Under the pieces are notes generated by a model, which was not told where the DNA came from, made no database searches, and worked only from the letters and a program-made list of their open reading frames with translations. Of a stretch of 7,786 bases of DNA, positions 1-7,118 are shown piece by piece; within the stretch, counting starts at the first letter, position 1, and each line of letters begins with the position of its first letter. Origin of the DNA: Flavobacteriaceae bacterium (GTDB taxonomy: Bacteria; Bacteroidota; Bacteroidia; Flavobacteriales; Flavobacteriaceae); assembly GCA_016780435.1 (NCBI GenBank), contig JADHLU010000038.1, positions 1 to 7,786 of the forward strand. The letters run 5' to 3'. The translations under genes were made by a program, and so were the position numbers.

Positions 1-715
1 TATCAATTTTGGCTCTAACTCTAATGCGGCCGCCCCTAAGCCCGTCGTTATAATTTTCTACATCAATATGTCCGCCTGTTGGGAAATCGGGATAGAGGGT
101 GAACGATTTATTGTTGAGGTAGGCTACGCTGGCATCTATAAGTTCGTTGAAGTTGTGCGGGAGTATTTTGGTCGAGAGTCCAACGGCAATACCCTCTGCA
201 CCTTGTGCCAGTAACATCGGGAATTTCACCGGAAGATTCACCGGCTCTTTTTTTCTTCCGTCGTAAGACAGCTGCCATTCAGTCACTTTGGGGCTGAAGA
301 CTACTTCTAAAGCAAATTTAGAGAGGCGGGCCTCGATGTAACGCGAAGCAGCCGCACTATCTCCTGTAAGTATGTTACCCCAGTTTCCTTGGGTATCGAT
401 CAGCAACTCTTTTTGACCCATCTGCACCATGGCGTCAGCGATGCTTGCATCTCCGTGCGGATGGTATTGCATACTGTGCCCTACGACATTGGCCACCTTG
501 TTGTACCGGCCATCATCGAGCTCTTTGAGGGCGTGCATTATACGGCGCTGAACGGGTTTAAAGCCATCTTCAATGGCCGGAACCGCACGCTCAAGAATAA
601 CGTATGAGGCATAGTCTAAGAACCAGTCTTTGTACATGCCTGTTACGGTGATCATACGTTCTTGACCCGTATCTTCAGGAGTATGCCCTAAGGGTGTTAA
701 GCCGTCGTCACTCAT
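1..715 (-). CDS. parC: DNA topoisomerase IV subunit A, N-terminal part (cut by left window edge)
   Basis: This is the breakage-reunion subunit of type IIA topoisomerase IV, which decatenates daughter chromosomes as an A2B2 complex with ParE. About 238 residues are visible, and the C-terminal part lies beyond the left edge. Seen in the sequence: a winged-helix region with [14 protein letters not shown] (about residues 50-63), the quinolone-pocket segment [14 protein letters not shown] (84-97), and the active-site segment [14 protein letters not shown], whose Tyr126 (codon at 340-338) is the expected nucleophile that links to DNA. The chosen ATG at 715 overlaps the end of parE by 8 nt (ATGAGTGA). 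Methionines 21 and 27 are weaker alternatives. No Shine-Dalgarno sequence is visible, so translational coupling to parE is likely (inference). It is called parC rather than gyrA because of the parE overlap and the ParE-type partner. The residue at the position of E. coli GyrA Ser83 is Ala90, which I recall as common in ParC of this phylum. Confidence 0.95.
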   Translation of the reverse strand, partial: MSDDGLTPLGHTPEDTGQERMITVTGMYKDWFLDYASYVILERAVPAIEDGFKPVQRRIMHALKELDDGRYNKVANVVGHSMQYHPHGDASIADAMVQMGQKELLIDTQGNWGNILTGDSAAASRYIEARLSKFALEVVFSPKVTEWQLSYDGRKKEPVNLPVKFPMLLAQGAEGIAVGLSTKILPHNFNELIDASVAYLNNKSFTLYPDFPTGGHIDVENYNDGLRGGRIRVRAKID

Positions 716-2555
716 TGATTACATCCAATTCTACCTTAAGGTTTTCAATTACAAATTCTTGGCGTTCTGGGGTATTCTTACCCATGTAAAAATCGAGAAG
801 CTGGTCTATGCTCATCGCCCGGTCGAGTAGTACAGGCTCCAACCTAATTTCTTCTCCTATAAAATGCTTAAACTCATCGGGAGAAATTTCACCTAACCCT
901 TTGAATCGGGTAATTTCAGGTCTTCCGCTGAGCGCTTCAATTGCGGCCCTGCGCTCGCGCTCGCTGTAACAGTAGATCGTCTGTTTTTTATCACGCACTC
1001 TAAATAGCGGCGTTTGAAGAATGTACAGGTGATTCTCTTTGATGAGCTCTGGAAAGAACTGAAGAAAAAAGGTAATCAGCAAGAGGCGTATGTGCATACC
1101 GTCAACATCAGCATCTGTAGCTATAACGATATTGTTATAACGCAGGTCTTCCATTGACTCTTCAATATTCAGCGCTGATTGAAGCAAATTGAATTCTTCG
1201 TTCTCGTAAACAATTTTCTTACTCATGCCAAAGGAGTTCAGCGGCTTACCTCTTAAGCTAAACACTGCCTGAGTGTTCACATCTCTTGATTTAGTTATCG
1301 ACCCCGAGGCCGAGTCTCCCTCTGTGATAAATAAGGTGCTCTCTAGCCTTCTGTCGTTCTTGAGGTCGGTCAAGTGTATGCGGCAGTCACGCAATTTTTT
1401 ATTGTGTAAGCTCGCTTTTTTCGCGCGCTCTTTGGCCAATTTACGTATTCCAGAGAGCTCTTTACGCTCTCGTTCGGCCTGAATAATTTTCCGCTGTATG
1501 GCCTCTGCCGTATCGGGATGCTGATGCAGGTAGTTGTCAAGCTGGTGACCCACAAAGTCATTGATGTAGGTGCGCACGGTCGGAAGCGATCCGCCCATAT
1601 CGGTAGAACCCAACTTCGTTTTGGTCTGACTCTCGAATACAGGTTCCATCACTTTAATGGCGATGGCAGAAATGATCGATTTGCGCACATCAGAAGCTTC
1701 GTAGGTTTTACCGTAAAAATCACGAATAGTCTTGACAATCGCCTCCCTGAAAGCCGATTGGTGTGTGCCTCCCTGGGTGGTGTGCTGACCGTTGACAAAC
1801 GAATGGTACTCTTCGCTGTATTGCGACTTACTGTGCGTCAGGGCGATCTCAATATCGTCTCCCTTCAAGTGAATAATGGGGTATAGAAAGTCGTCGCTGG
1901 CGTTTTGATCTTCGAGAAGATCTTTTAGTCCGTTTTCTGAAAAAAACTTTTGACCGTTATAGGCAATGGTTAAACCCGGATTTAAAAAGACGTAATTCTT
2001 GAGCATGCGCTCAACGTATTCGTCTCTAAATCGGTAATTCTTAAATATGGCCGCATCGGGAGTAAACTCTATTAGCGTGCCGTTGCGCTGCTGCTTGTCC
2101 TCCTCTGATTCGTTCACCAATTGGCCCTGCTCAAACACAGCCGTTTTGACTTTGCCTTCTCTAAATGAGTAGACCTTAAACTCGCTAGAGAGCGCATTGA
2201 CAGCTTTAGTCCCTACTCCATTTAATCCGACTGATTTTTTAAAGGCCCGGCTATCGTATTTGCCGCCTGTATTCATCTTAGAGACCACTTCTACCACTTT
2301 CCCTAAAGGGATGCCGCGGCCGTAATCCCTAACGCTCATATACCGTTCGTTAAGGGCAATTTCAATGGTCTTTCCGGCCCCCATCACGAATTCGTCAATG
2401 CTATTGTCAATAATCTCTTTGAGCAGAATGTAGATTCCGTCATCTGCAGAAGAACCGTCGCCCAACTTACCGATATACATACCGGGCCTCAGACGAATGT
2501 GCTCGCGCCAGTCTAAGGACCGTATATTATCTTCTGTATAGGTCGTTTCACTCAT
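708..2555 (-). CDS. parE: DNA topoisomerase IV subunit B (ATPase subunit)
   Basis: This is the ATP-hydrolysing subunit of topoisomerase IV, working with ParC in chromosome decatenation. It has 615 residues, as expected for a Bacteroidota ParE; GyrB is usually somewhat longer. Visible order: GHKL ATPase domain with Mg-binding Asn51 ([11 protein letters not shown]), DYGRGIP (77-83) and the ATP lid [14 protein letters not shown] (110-123); transducer domain with QTKTKLGS (310-317), whose lysine contacts the ATP gamma-phosphate; Toprim domain with TEGDSASGS (411-419, catalytic Glu412) and DADVDG (481-486); then FKGLGE (551-556). EGDSASGS followed by SLRGKPLN fits ParE better than GyrB, which normally has EGDSAGG. 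The start at 2555 gives the expected N-terminus just before the RPGMYIG segment. A candidate promoter lies in the gap upstream, and the stop lies inside the first codons of parC, so the two are co-transcribed. Nothing in the gene looks broken. Confidence 0.96.
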   Translation of the reverse strand: MSETTYTEDNIRSLDWREHIRLRPGMYIGKLGDGSSADDGIYILLKEIIDNSIDEFVMGAGKTIEIALNERYMSVRDYGRGIPLGKVVEVVSKMNTGGKYDSRAFKKSVGLNGVGTKAVNALSSEFKVYSFREGKVKTAVFEQGQLVNESEEDKQQRNGTLIEFTPDAAIFKNYRFRDEYVERMLKNYVFLNPGLTIAYNGQKFFSENGLKDLLEDQNASDDFLYPIIHLKGDDIEIALTHSKSQYSEEYHSFVNGQHTTQGGTHQSAFREAIVKTIRDFYGKTYEASDVRKSIISAIAIKVMEPVFESQTKTKLGSTDMGGSLPTVRTYINDFVGHQLDNYLHQHPDTAEAIQRKIIQAERERKELSGIRKLAKERAKKASLHNKKLRDCRIHLTDLKNDRRLESTLFITEGDSASGSITKSRDVNTQAVFSLRGKPLNSFGMSKKIVYENEEFNLLQSALNIEESMEDLRYNNIVIATDADVDGMHIRLLLITFFLQFFPELIKENHLYILQTPLFRVRDKKQTIYCYSERERRAAIEALSGRPEITRFKGLGEISPDEFKHFIGEEIRLEPVLLDRAMSIDQLLDFYMGKNTPERQEFVIENLKVELDVINE

Positions 2556-2571
2556 GGAAAGGGGGTGCCAT

Positions 2572-2601
2572 CAAATTGAGGGTACAAGATACTTGACCAA
2601 A
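2572..2601 (-). promoter_or_regulatory. Candidate promoter of parE-parC
   Basis: In the 97-nt gap between ychF and parE, the minus strand shows TTTG (2601-2598), an 18-nt spacer, and TCAATTTG (2579-2572). The latter is a 7 of 8 match to the Bacteroidota -7 box TAnnTTTG. The box ends 16 nt before the parE ATG, close to the 18 nt seen for the ferredoxin and msrA candidates. A second, weaker option is TATCTTG at 2591-2585. I see no convincing terminator hairpin after ychF, so read-through from upstream remains possible and this promoter may only add to it. Confidence 0.45.
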
Positions 2602-2655
2602 GGCCTTTAAAGTAAAGACGGCGGCTGAAAGTAATTAACAATAGAAAGTGAAGTT

Positions 2656-3750
2656 TTACACATTGAAGCGAAAATGCATCACATCTCCGTCTTTCACAAT
2701 GTATTCTTTTCCTTCTACGCGCATTTTTCCGGCTTCTTTAACTTTCTGCTCACTGCCCAGCGCAAGAAAATCTTCAAAAGCAATCACCTCTGCGCGAATA
2801 AAGCCTTTCTCAAAGTCGGTGTGAATAACTCCTGCGGCTTGAGGAGCAGAGCTACCCGCAGGTATAGTCCAGGCTCTAACCTCCTTCTTCCCGGCTGTGA
2901 AATAAGTTTCTAAATTGAGCAACTCATAAGCCTTACGGATGAGCTTAGCTGCACCGGGTTCATCGAGGCCAACATCTTCCAAAAACAGCTGCCGCTCTTC
3001 AAAGCTTTCAAGCTCAGCAATATCGGCCTCAAGCCCGACAGCGAGCACAAGAACCTGTGCATGTTCAGCCGCAACCACTTCTTTAACGCGATCGACGTGA
3101 GTGTTTGTAGAGCTCGCAGCCGATTCGTCTACGTTGCACACGTAAAGAACCGGTTTGTCGGTGATCAACTGAAGCGGACTAATGAAACTGCGCCTTTCTT
3201 CTTCGGTTAGTGTTAAGGCGCGCACCGATTTTCCTTGTAGAAGCCATTCTCTTGCCTGATCGAGTACAACCTTCTCATTCTGAGCCTCTTTGTTGCCAAT
3301 TTTGGCGGCGCGGGCGACTTTATCTAGGCGTTTTTCAACCGTTTCTAAATCTTTTAACTGCAGCTCAATATCAATAGTCTCTTTGTCTCTAATTGGGTCT
3401 ACAGAACCGTCTACGTGAACAATATTGTCGTTGTCAAAACAGCGAAGCACATGAAGAATCGCGTCGGTTTCCCTAATATTTCCAAGAAACTGATTACCTA
3501 AACCCTCTCCCTTACTAGCCCCTTTAACTAAACCAGCTATGTCTACGATTTCAACGGTGGCCGGAACCACTCTTTCTGGAACTACCAGCCCCTCTAGCTG
3601 TTTTAATCTCGGATCAGGAACGTTGACCACCCCAATATTGGGTTCGATGGTACAAAATGGAAAGTTTGCGCTTTGTGCTTTGGCGTTAGACAAACAATTG
3701 AAAAGGGTTGATTTGCCCACATTGGGTAACCCAACTATACCTGCTTTCAT
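2656..3750 (-). CDS. ychF: Obg-like ribosome-binding ATPase YchF
   Basis: This is a cytosolic P-loop NTPase of the Obg/HAS family (YchF, OLA1 in eukaryotes). It binds ribosomes and is linked to translation control and the oxidative-stress response; its exact role is unsettled. The length of 364 residues matches E. coli YchF (363). Visible motifs: G1 loop GLPNVGKST (7-15), the G3 region [16 protein letters not shown] (70-85), and NVDE (206-209) in place of the canonical G4 NKxD. That change is the known reason the family prefers ATP to GTP. A helical coiled-coil region occupies roughly 130-200, and the C-terminal TGS domain covers about 278-362 ([18 protein letters not shown], then [13 protein letters not shown]). 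The start follows the ferredoxin stop by 10 nt, with no Shine-Dalgarno sequence, so co-transcription with the ferredoxin is likely (inference). Sequence and length look normal. Confidence 0.96.
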   Translation of the reverse strand: MKAGIVGLPNVGKSTLFNCLSNAKAQSANFPFCTIEPNIGVVNVPDPRLKQLEGLVVPERVVPATVEIVDIAGLVKGASKGEGLGNQFLGNIRETDAILHVLRCFDNDNIVHVDGSVDPIRDKETIDIELQLKDLETVEKRLDKVARAAKIGNKEAQNEKVVLDQAREWLLQGKSVRALTLTEEERRSFISPLQLITDKPVLYVCNVDESAASSTNTHVDRVKEVVAAEHAQVLVLAVGLEADIAELESFEERQLFLEDVGLDEPGAAKLIRKAYELLNLETYFTAGKKEVRAWTIPAGSSAPQAAGVIHTDFEKGFIRAEVIAFEDFLALGSEQKVKEAGKMRVEGKEYIVKDGDVMHFRFNV

Positions 3751-3760
3751 GTATAAGGTG

Positions 3761-4114
3761 CTAAGATTTTGGATGCATTAACCGTTGCTTAGCCAGTAAT
3801 TGCTCTTCGGTTTCAATAGTATTGGGGTCAGGAACACAACAGTCTACAGGGCATACTGCAGCGCACTGAGGCTCTTCGTGGAAGCCCATGCACTCTGTAC
3901 ACTTGTCTGCGACTATGTAATAAAATTCATCACTAACGGCTCGGTTAACCGTATCGGCATCAATGGTTTTCCCAGAAAGTAGGTCAACAGTGCCCATTAA
4001 ACTAGTGCCGTCACTGTACCTCCACGAGTCTGCTCCTTCATAAATAGCCGTGTTTGGGCATTCAGGCTCACAAGCTCCGCAATTAATACATTCATCTGTA
4101 ATTATGATTGCCAT
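3761..4114 (-). CDS. 2[4Fe-4S] ferredoxin, Alvin type
   Basis: This is a small soluble electron carrier with two [4Fe-4S] clusters. It has 117 residues. The first cysteine set is C9-x2-C12-x2-C15-x3-C19-Pro. The second is C72-x2-C75-x8-C84-x3-C88-Pro; the eight-residue gap between its second and third cysteines is the mark of the Allochromatium vinosum (Alvin) ferredoxin group, known for very low-potential clusters. About 50 residues separate the two halves, an insertion I recall from Bacteroidota members. An extra CC pair follows at 92-93, and the tail is acidic then basic. The redox partner cannot be told from the context: the neighbours are ychF downstream and a LuxC-like gene diverging upstream. 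It is probably the first gene of a transcript continuing into ychF. The start at 4114 puts MAIIITDEC at the N-terminus, as is usual for the family. Confidence 0.93.
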   Translation of the reverse strand: MAIIITDECINCGACEPECPNTAIYEGADSWRYSDGTSLMGTVDLLSGKTIDADTVNRAVSDEFYYIVADKCTECMGFHEEPQCAAVCPVDCCVPDPNTIETEEQLLAKQRLMHPKS

Positions 4115-4132
4115 AGTCTTTCTTTACTTTTG
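4103..4132 (+). promoter_or_regulatory. Candidate promoter of the LuxC-like/serC operon
   Basis: The plus strand carries TACTTTTG (4125-4132), a full match to the Bacteroidota -7 consensus TAnnTTTG, 31 nt before the ATG at 4164. The -33 box is poor: TATG at 4103-4106 (3 of 4, 18-nt spacer) is the best I find, and it lies inside the first codons of the ferredoxin gene on the other strand. The -7 call is fair and the -33 call is weak. Confidence 0.45.
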
Positions 4133-4140
4133 CAAAAGTA
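4125..4140. repeat. Perfect 16-bp palindrome formed by two opposed -7 boxes
   Basis: TACTTTTGCAAAAGTA reads the same on both strands. Each 8-nt half is a full TAnnTTTG match pointing away from its own gene's -33 side, so both strands have a -7 box at the same place. It sits in the 49-nt gap between the divergent ferredoxin and LuxC-like genes. It could also be a binding site for a dimeric regulator. I cannot separate these readings from the sequence alone. Confidence 0.6.
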
Positions 4141-4164
4141 CTCCTGACTTGACTCAAAAACAAA
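4133..4164 (-). promoter_or_regulatory. Candidate promoter of ferredoxin-ychF
   Basis: On the minus strand TTTG (4164-4161) is followed by a 20-nt spacer and TACTTTTG (4140-4133). This fits the Bacteroidota consensus fully in both boxes and in spacing. The -7 box ends 18 nt before the ferredoxin ATG, so the leader would be short, roughly 10-15 nt. The -33 box overlaps the first base of the ATG of the divergent LuxC-like gene. Confidence 0.6.
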
Positions 4165-5201
4165 TGCCAAACAGTCCAATACAGCAAAGAATACAAAGTA
4201 TCAGCCAATTAGGGGCGTTCTTAACTGAAGCACTAAAGTCTACTGGTGCAACTTCTGTAGCGCTTTCAACGATTTTGGACCAAGCTATGGCTCAAAACAG
4301 ATGGTTTACGCACGAATCGATGAGGCAAGCTCTGAGCTATTGGGCCGAGCAATTGAGCCCTCAATCACTGAGTCAATGGGTAGACCACTATGAAATGAAA
4401 GAAGCTAGGCCGAAACGCGTGCTGCTCATCTTGGCCGGAAATATTCCTTTAGTCGGATTTCATGACGTTCTCTGCACCTACCTATCAGGCCACATTAGCG
4501 TCATTAAGGCCTCTCAAAAAGACAGTGTGCTGCTTAGCTACCTTCTTCAGCAGCTGACAGAAATAGACCCACAATCCAGATCATTAGTTGATTGGACGAC
4601 TAATACTACTACAAATTTTGAAGCCGTAATCGCTACAGGATCAACAAATTCTAGCCGTTATTTTGATTATTACTTTAATAAGTATCCCCACATCATTCGC
4701 CGCAACAGAAATAGCTTAGCCTATCTCGAGCAATCTGAACAGCAGGAGCACCTCAAGCTGCTTTGTAATGATGTGTTTGACTACTTCGGACTCGGATGTA
4801 GAAATGTAACCCACTTACTGCTTCAAAAGGGTTTTGAACTCAATCGTTTAGAAGAAGAATTACGCAAGCGCACTGATCTTCTAGCCCACAACAAGTACAT
4901 GAATAACGTGGATTACCATCGATCGGTCTTCATCATGAACGGTCAAGACTTTAAAGATGCCGGCACTGCTCTATTAGTCGAAAGCCAATCGATCAGCTCT
5001 CCTATTGGGGTCATACATTACCAATGGATAAATGATGAGAAGGATGCCTCCGCCTATATTCAAGCACATCAAGAGGCCATTCAGTGTGTGGTCAGCGCTT
5101 CAGATAAGCACCTAAACTTCGGTGATACCCAACAACCTGCCTTGGGAGATTATGCCGACCAAATCGATACATTAGACTTTTTATTAGCACTTAACAAATG
5201 A
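4164..5201 (+). CDS. LuxC-family acyl-CoA reductase-like protein
   Basis: The protein has 345 residues and resembles the LuxC/acyl-CoA reductase family (aldehyde dehydrogenase-like fold). Characterised members reduce an activated fatty acyl group to an aldehyde with NADPH through an acyl-cysteine intermediate. Features that fit: RVLLILAGNIPLVGFHD (85-101, a nucleotide-binding-type segment), ATGS (157-160), IIRRNRNSLAYL (177-188) and FGLGCRNVTHLLL (208-220), where Cys212 is the plausible nucleophile (inference by analogy). It is shorter than bioluminescence LuxC, which is near 480 residues, and no luxA, luxB, luxD or luxE is nearby, so light production is not implied. The start at 4164 was chosen because the open frame further upstream (to 4050) lies over the ferredoxin gene and both promoters. 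The stop overlaps the serC start (ATGA), which indicates translational coupling. Substrate and physiological role are unknown. Confidence 0.8.
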   Translation: MPNSPIQQRIQSISQLGAFLTEALKSTGATSVALSTILDQAMAQNRWFTHESMRQALSYWAEQLSPQSLSQWVDHYEMKEARPKRVLLILAGNIPLVGFHDVLCTYLSGHISVIKASQKDSVLLSYLLQQLTEIDPQSRSLVDWTTNTTTNFEAVIATGSTNSSRYFDYYFNKYPHIIRRNRNSLAYLEQSEQQEHLKLLCNDVFDYFGLGCRNVTHLLLQKGFELNRLEEELRKRTDLLAHNKYMNNVDYHRSVFIMNGQDFKDAGTALLVESQSISSPIGVIHYQWINDEKDASAYIQAHQEAIQCVVSASDKHLNFGDTQQPALGDYADQIDTLDFLLALNK

Positions 5202-6265
5202 AGAAATTGAATTTTGGCGCTGGCCCCTGCATCTTACCTCAATCGGTGTTCGAAGAATCAGCTAAGGCAGTACTTGACTTTGAGGGTGAAGGGCTTTCTA
5301 TACTGGAGATCAGTCATCGCTCAAAGGCTTTTGAGACGGTCATTGACGAGGCTAGGCAGCTCCTTTTAGACCTCATGGGATTGAGCGATTCTGAATACGT
5401 GGCGCTTTTTCTTCATGGAGGGGCTAGCCTTCAATTTGCCATGGTTCCTTATAATTTTTTACGTTCTAAGGCGGCCTATGTGGATACGGGTGTGTGGAGT
5501 CAAAAAGCAATCAGTGAGGCTCAAAAAATAGCCGCTGTAGAGGTGCTAGCCTCGTCAAAAGAATCGGGATACCGAAGCATTCCAGCTATACCCCCCATCT
5601 CGGCTGAATTTGATTACCTACACCTCACCACAAACAACACTATTTACGGAACGCAGTTTCACCAATTCCCTGAAGTAGCCCCTATTCCACTTGTGGCCGA
5701 TATGAGTTCGGATATTTTCTCGATTCCGCGTGATTATTCGAAGTTTGACCTTATTTATGCCGGAGCTCAGAAAAATATTGGCCCGGCTGGCACTACAATA
5801 GTGGTGATTAAACGCTCCTTTTTAGAAGCGACCAATTCATTGAATCGATTTAAAATACTCGACTACGCTCAGCACATTAAGGCAGACAGCATGCTGAACA
5901 CCCCTACCGTCTTCTCAATCTACGCCAGTTTACTCAACCTGAAATGGCTTAAATCGAATACGCTAGAGGCGGTTTGCGCTGCAAATGCCGAGAAGGCTAG
6001 TCTGCTCTACAAGGCCTTAGATCGTTATGATTGGATTCAACCCTTTGCAGACACCTCTAGCCGCTCAATCATGAATATCACCTTCACTATTGACAACAGC
6101 GATCATGCAGAACTTTTTGACCGCTATTGCAATAAATACGATATTCACGGCCTGAAAGGCCACAGATTGGTCGGCGGATACAGAGCCTCGTTATACAATG
6201 CACTATCAGTAGAAAGTGTTAAGCGACTGATTGACACCTTCGAAGAAGTAAATAATCATGTCTAG
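5198..6265 (+). CDS. serC: Phosphoserine aminotransferase
   Basis: This class V PLP-dependent aminotransferase converts 3-phosphohydroxypyruvate and glutamate to O-phosphoserine and 2-oxoglutarate in serine synthesis. SerC also acts on the phosphohydroxythreonine precursor where PLP is made by the DXP route. It has 355 residues, close to the usual 360, and is cytosolic. Visible: NFGAGPCILP at the N-terminus, ISHRSKAF (38-45, substrate-binding His40 and Arg41), HGGASLQF (73-80), the cofactor-stacking Trp100 in TGVW, VADMSSD (166-172, Asp168 for the PLP ring), AGAQKNIGPAG (188-198) with Schiff-base Lys192, and GHRLVGGYRASLYNAL (321-336). GGASLQF is the Bacillus-like rather than the E. coli-like version. 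The ATG at 5198 lies inside the end of the preceding gene (4-nt overlap). Its own stop lies 8 nt into the next gene, so it is the middle cistron of a three-gene unit. serA is not in the window. Confidence 0.96.
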   Translation: MKKLNFGAGPCILPQSVFEESAKAVLDFEGEGLSILEISHRSKAFETVIDEARQLLLDLMGLSDSEYVALFLHGGASLQFAMVPYNFLRSKAAYVDTGVWSQKAISEAQKIAAVEVLASSKESGYRSIPAIPPISAEFDYLHLTTNNTIYGTQFHQFPEVAPIPLVADMSSDIFSIPRDYSKFDLIYAGAQKNIGPAGTTIVVIKRSFLEATNSLNRFKILDYAQHIKADSMLNTPTVFSIYASLLNLKWLKSNTLEAVCAANAEKASLLYKALDRYDWIQPFADTSSRSIMNITFTIDNSDHAELFDRYCNKYDIHGLKGHRLVGGYRASLYNALSVESVKRLIDTFEEVNNHV

Positions 6266-6569
6266 ACCTAACTATTTTTCGCGCCTTAAAGAAAAGTGGG
6301 GTATTGTCTCTAACGTTCAACTGACCCTAATTTTTATCGTTTTTGCGCTAACAGGAAGTGCGGCTTCGCGATTAGCCGGACCCGTAATGGATTTATTTTC
6401 GCTTTCTAAAGAAAGCCTACACCCCATTATCTATTGGCCCCTGCGAATAGGACTCATCTTTCCGCTTTACCAATTGCTGCTTGTTTTCTTTGGTGCGCTC
6501 TTCGGACAGTTTCGTTTCTTTTGGAATTTTGAAAAGAAAATGCTCCGCCGTTTGGGGTTAAAACTATAG
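6258..6569 (+). CDS. Small two-helix inner-membrane protein of unknown function
   Basis: This 103-residue protein has a basic N-terminus (RLKEKW, 9-14), a hydrophobic helix at about 19-41, a short loop, and a second helix at about 57-82. It ends in GQFRFFWNFEKKMLRR (83-98), an aromatic and basic tail that should stay in the cytoplasm, giving both ends inside (inference from charge). I recall small Bacteroidota membrane proteins with this GQFRFF-type tail, listed as DUF6787 or loosely as diacylglyceryl transferase; the family name is from memory and needs a profile search. The catalytic sequence of Lgt is not present, so that name should not be used. Its start overlaps the serC stop by 8 nt (ATGTCTAG), which points to coupled translation. 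Its last codon and stop share the CTATAG palindrome with the msrA stop on the other strand. No function is assigned. Confidence 0.8.
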   Translation: MSRPNYFSRLKEKWGIVSNVQLTLIFIVFALTGSAASRLAGPVMDLFSLSKESLHPIIYWPLRIGLIFPLYQLLLVFFGALFGQFRFFWNFEKKMLRRLGLKL

Positions 6570-7100
6570 TAGAAGGTCAGTAAACTGATTCTTCAAGTAA
6601 TTCAGTTTGGGTGAAATTACGGCACTGCAGTAACGCTCATTGCTATTGAGTTCATAGTATTGCTGGTGCTCGGGCTCTGCCAGGTAGAAGGCCTCAAAAG
6701 GGGTAATCTCGGTTACTATGGGTTTTTCGAACACGGCCTGATCGACCAGTTCGCTTATGAAATTCGTTACGATTTCTTTCTGCTCTTCATTCGTGTAGAA
6801 AATGGCGCTACGGTATTGGGTTCCGATATCATAGCCCTGTCTATTCAAGGTGGTGGGGTCATGGGTTGCGAAGAAAATAGCCAAAATGCTATTCAGATTG
6901 ATCACATCAGCATCGTATTCGAGCTTTATGCATTCAGCGTGCCCTGTGATTCCCTGACATACCTCCCGGTAGCAGGGGTTTTTAATAGATCCGCCCGAAT
7001 AGCCAGAGTAGCTGGCTAAAACCCCCTTCACCTTAGAAAAAACCGCCTCTGTACACCAGAAGCATCCGCCCGCTAAATAAATGGTTTGATTGCCGTTCAT
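6564..7100 (-). CDS. msrA: Peptide methionine-S-sulfoxide reductase A
   Basis: This enzyme repairs oxidised proteins by reducing the S epimer of methionine sulfoxide, recycled by thioredoxin. With 178 residues it is a single-domain MsrA without an MsrB fusion. Seen: the active-site segment YLAGGCFWCTEAVF (8-21) with nucleophile Cys13, YREVCQGITGHAE (44-56) with the conserved acidic residue, DPTTLNRQGYDIGTQYRSAIFY (split here as DPTTLNRQG at 81-89 and GTQYRSAIF at 93-101), HQQYYELN (145-152) and Cys158 near the C-terminus as the likely resolving cysteine. No signal peptide is present with this start, so it is cytosolic. The ATG at 7100 was preferred to in-frame ATGs up to 7238, because those would run back over the start of lolD and add 46 residues unlike MsrA. 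It converges on the membrane-protein gene with a 6-nt overlap and diverges from lolD. Confidence 0.95.
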   Translation of the reverse strand: MNGNQTIYLAGGCFWCTEAVFSKVKGVLASYSGYSGGSIKNPCYREVCQGITGHAECIKLEYDADVINLNSILAIFFATHDPTTLNRQGYDIGTQYRSAIFYTNEEQKEIVTNFISELVDQAVFEKPIVTEITPFEAFYLAEPEHQQYYELNSNERYCSAVISPKLNYLKNQFTDLLL

Positions 7101-7116
7101 TTTCTTTCGTAATTTG
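7085..7116 (+). promoter_or_regulatory. Candidate promoter of lolD
   Basis: The plus strand has TTTG at 7085-7088, a 21-nt spacer and TAATTTG at 7110-7116. This is one base shorter than the TAnnTTTG consensus, so it is a near match only. The -33 box lies inside the start of msrA. The -7 box ends 21 nt before the lolD ATG. Confidence 0.35.
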
Positions 7117-7118
7117 TG

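Noticed and set aside
1518..1886. Open frame of 122 codons on the plus strand
   Set aside because: It is a shadow of parE. The parE frame carries all expected motifs there, and the shadow product has no recognisable features.
2599..2608. AAAGGCCTTT palindrome after ychF as a terminator
   Set aside because: The ten bases are perfectly symmetrical with no loop, the flanks do not extend the pairing, and no T-run follows, so a hairpin terminator is not supported. It may be chance.
3761..4114. Extra cysteines 92-93 in the ferredoxin as a possible third cluster
   Set aside because: A CPVDC stretch after the second cluster is common in Alvin-type ferredoxins, and there are not enough further cysteines for a third cluster.
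4050..4163. Upstream in-frame extension of the LuxC-like gene, adding 38 residues
   Set aside because: It lies over the ferredoxin coding region on the other strand and over both promoter candidates, and the added residues do not look like the start of a LuxC-family protein.
6660..7019. Open frame of 119 codons on the plus strand opposite msrA
   Set aside because: It mirrors the msrA coding sequence, including its catalytic-domain motifs, and has no start context of its own.
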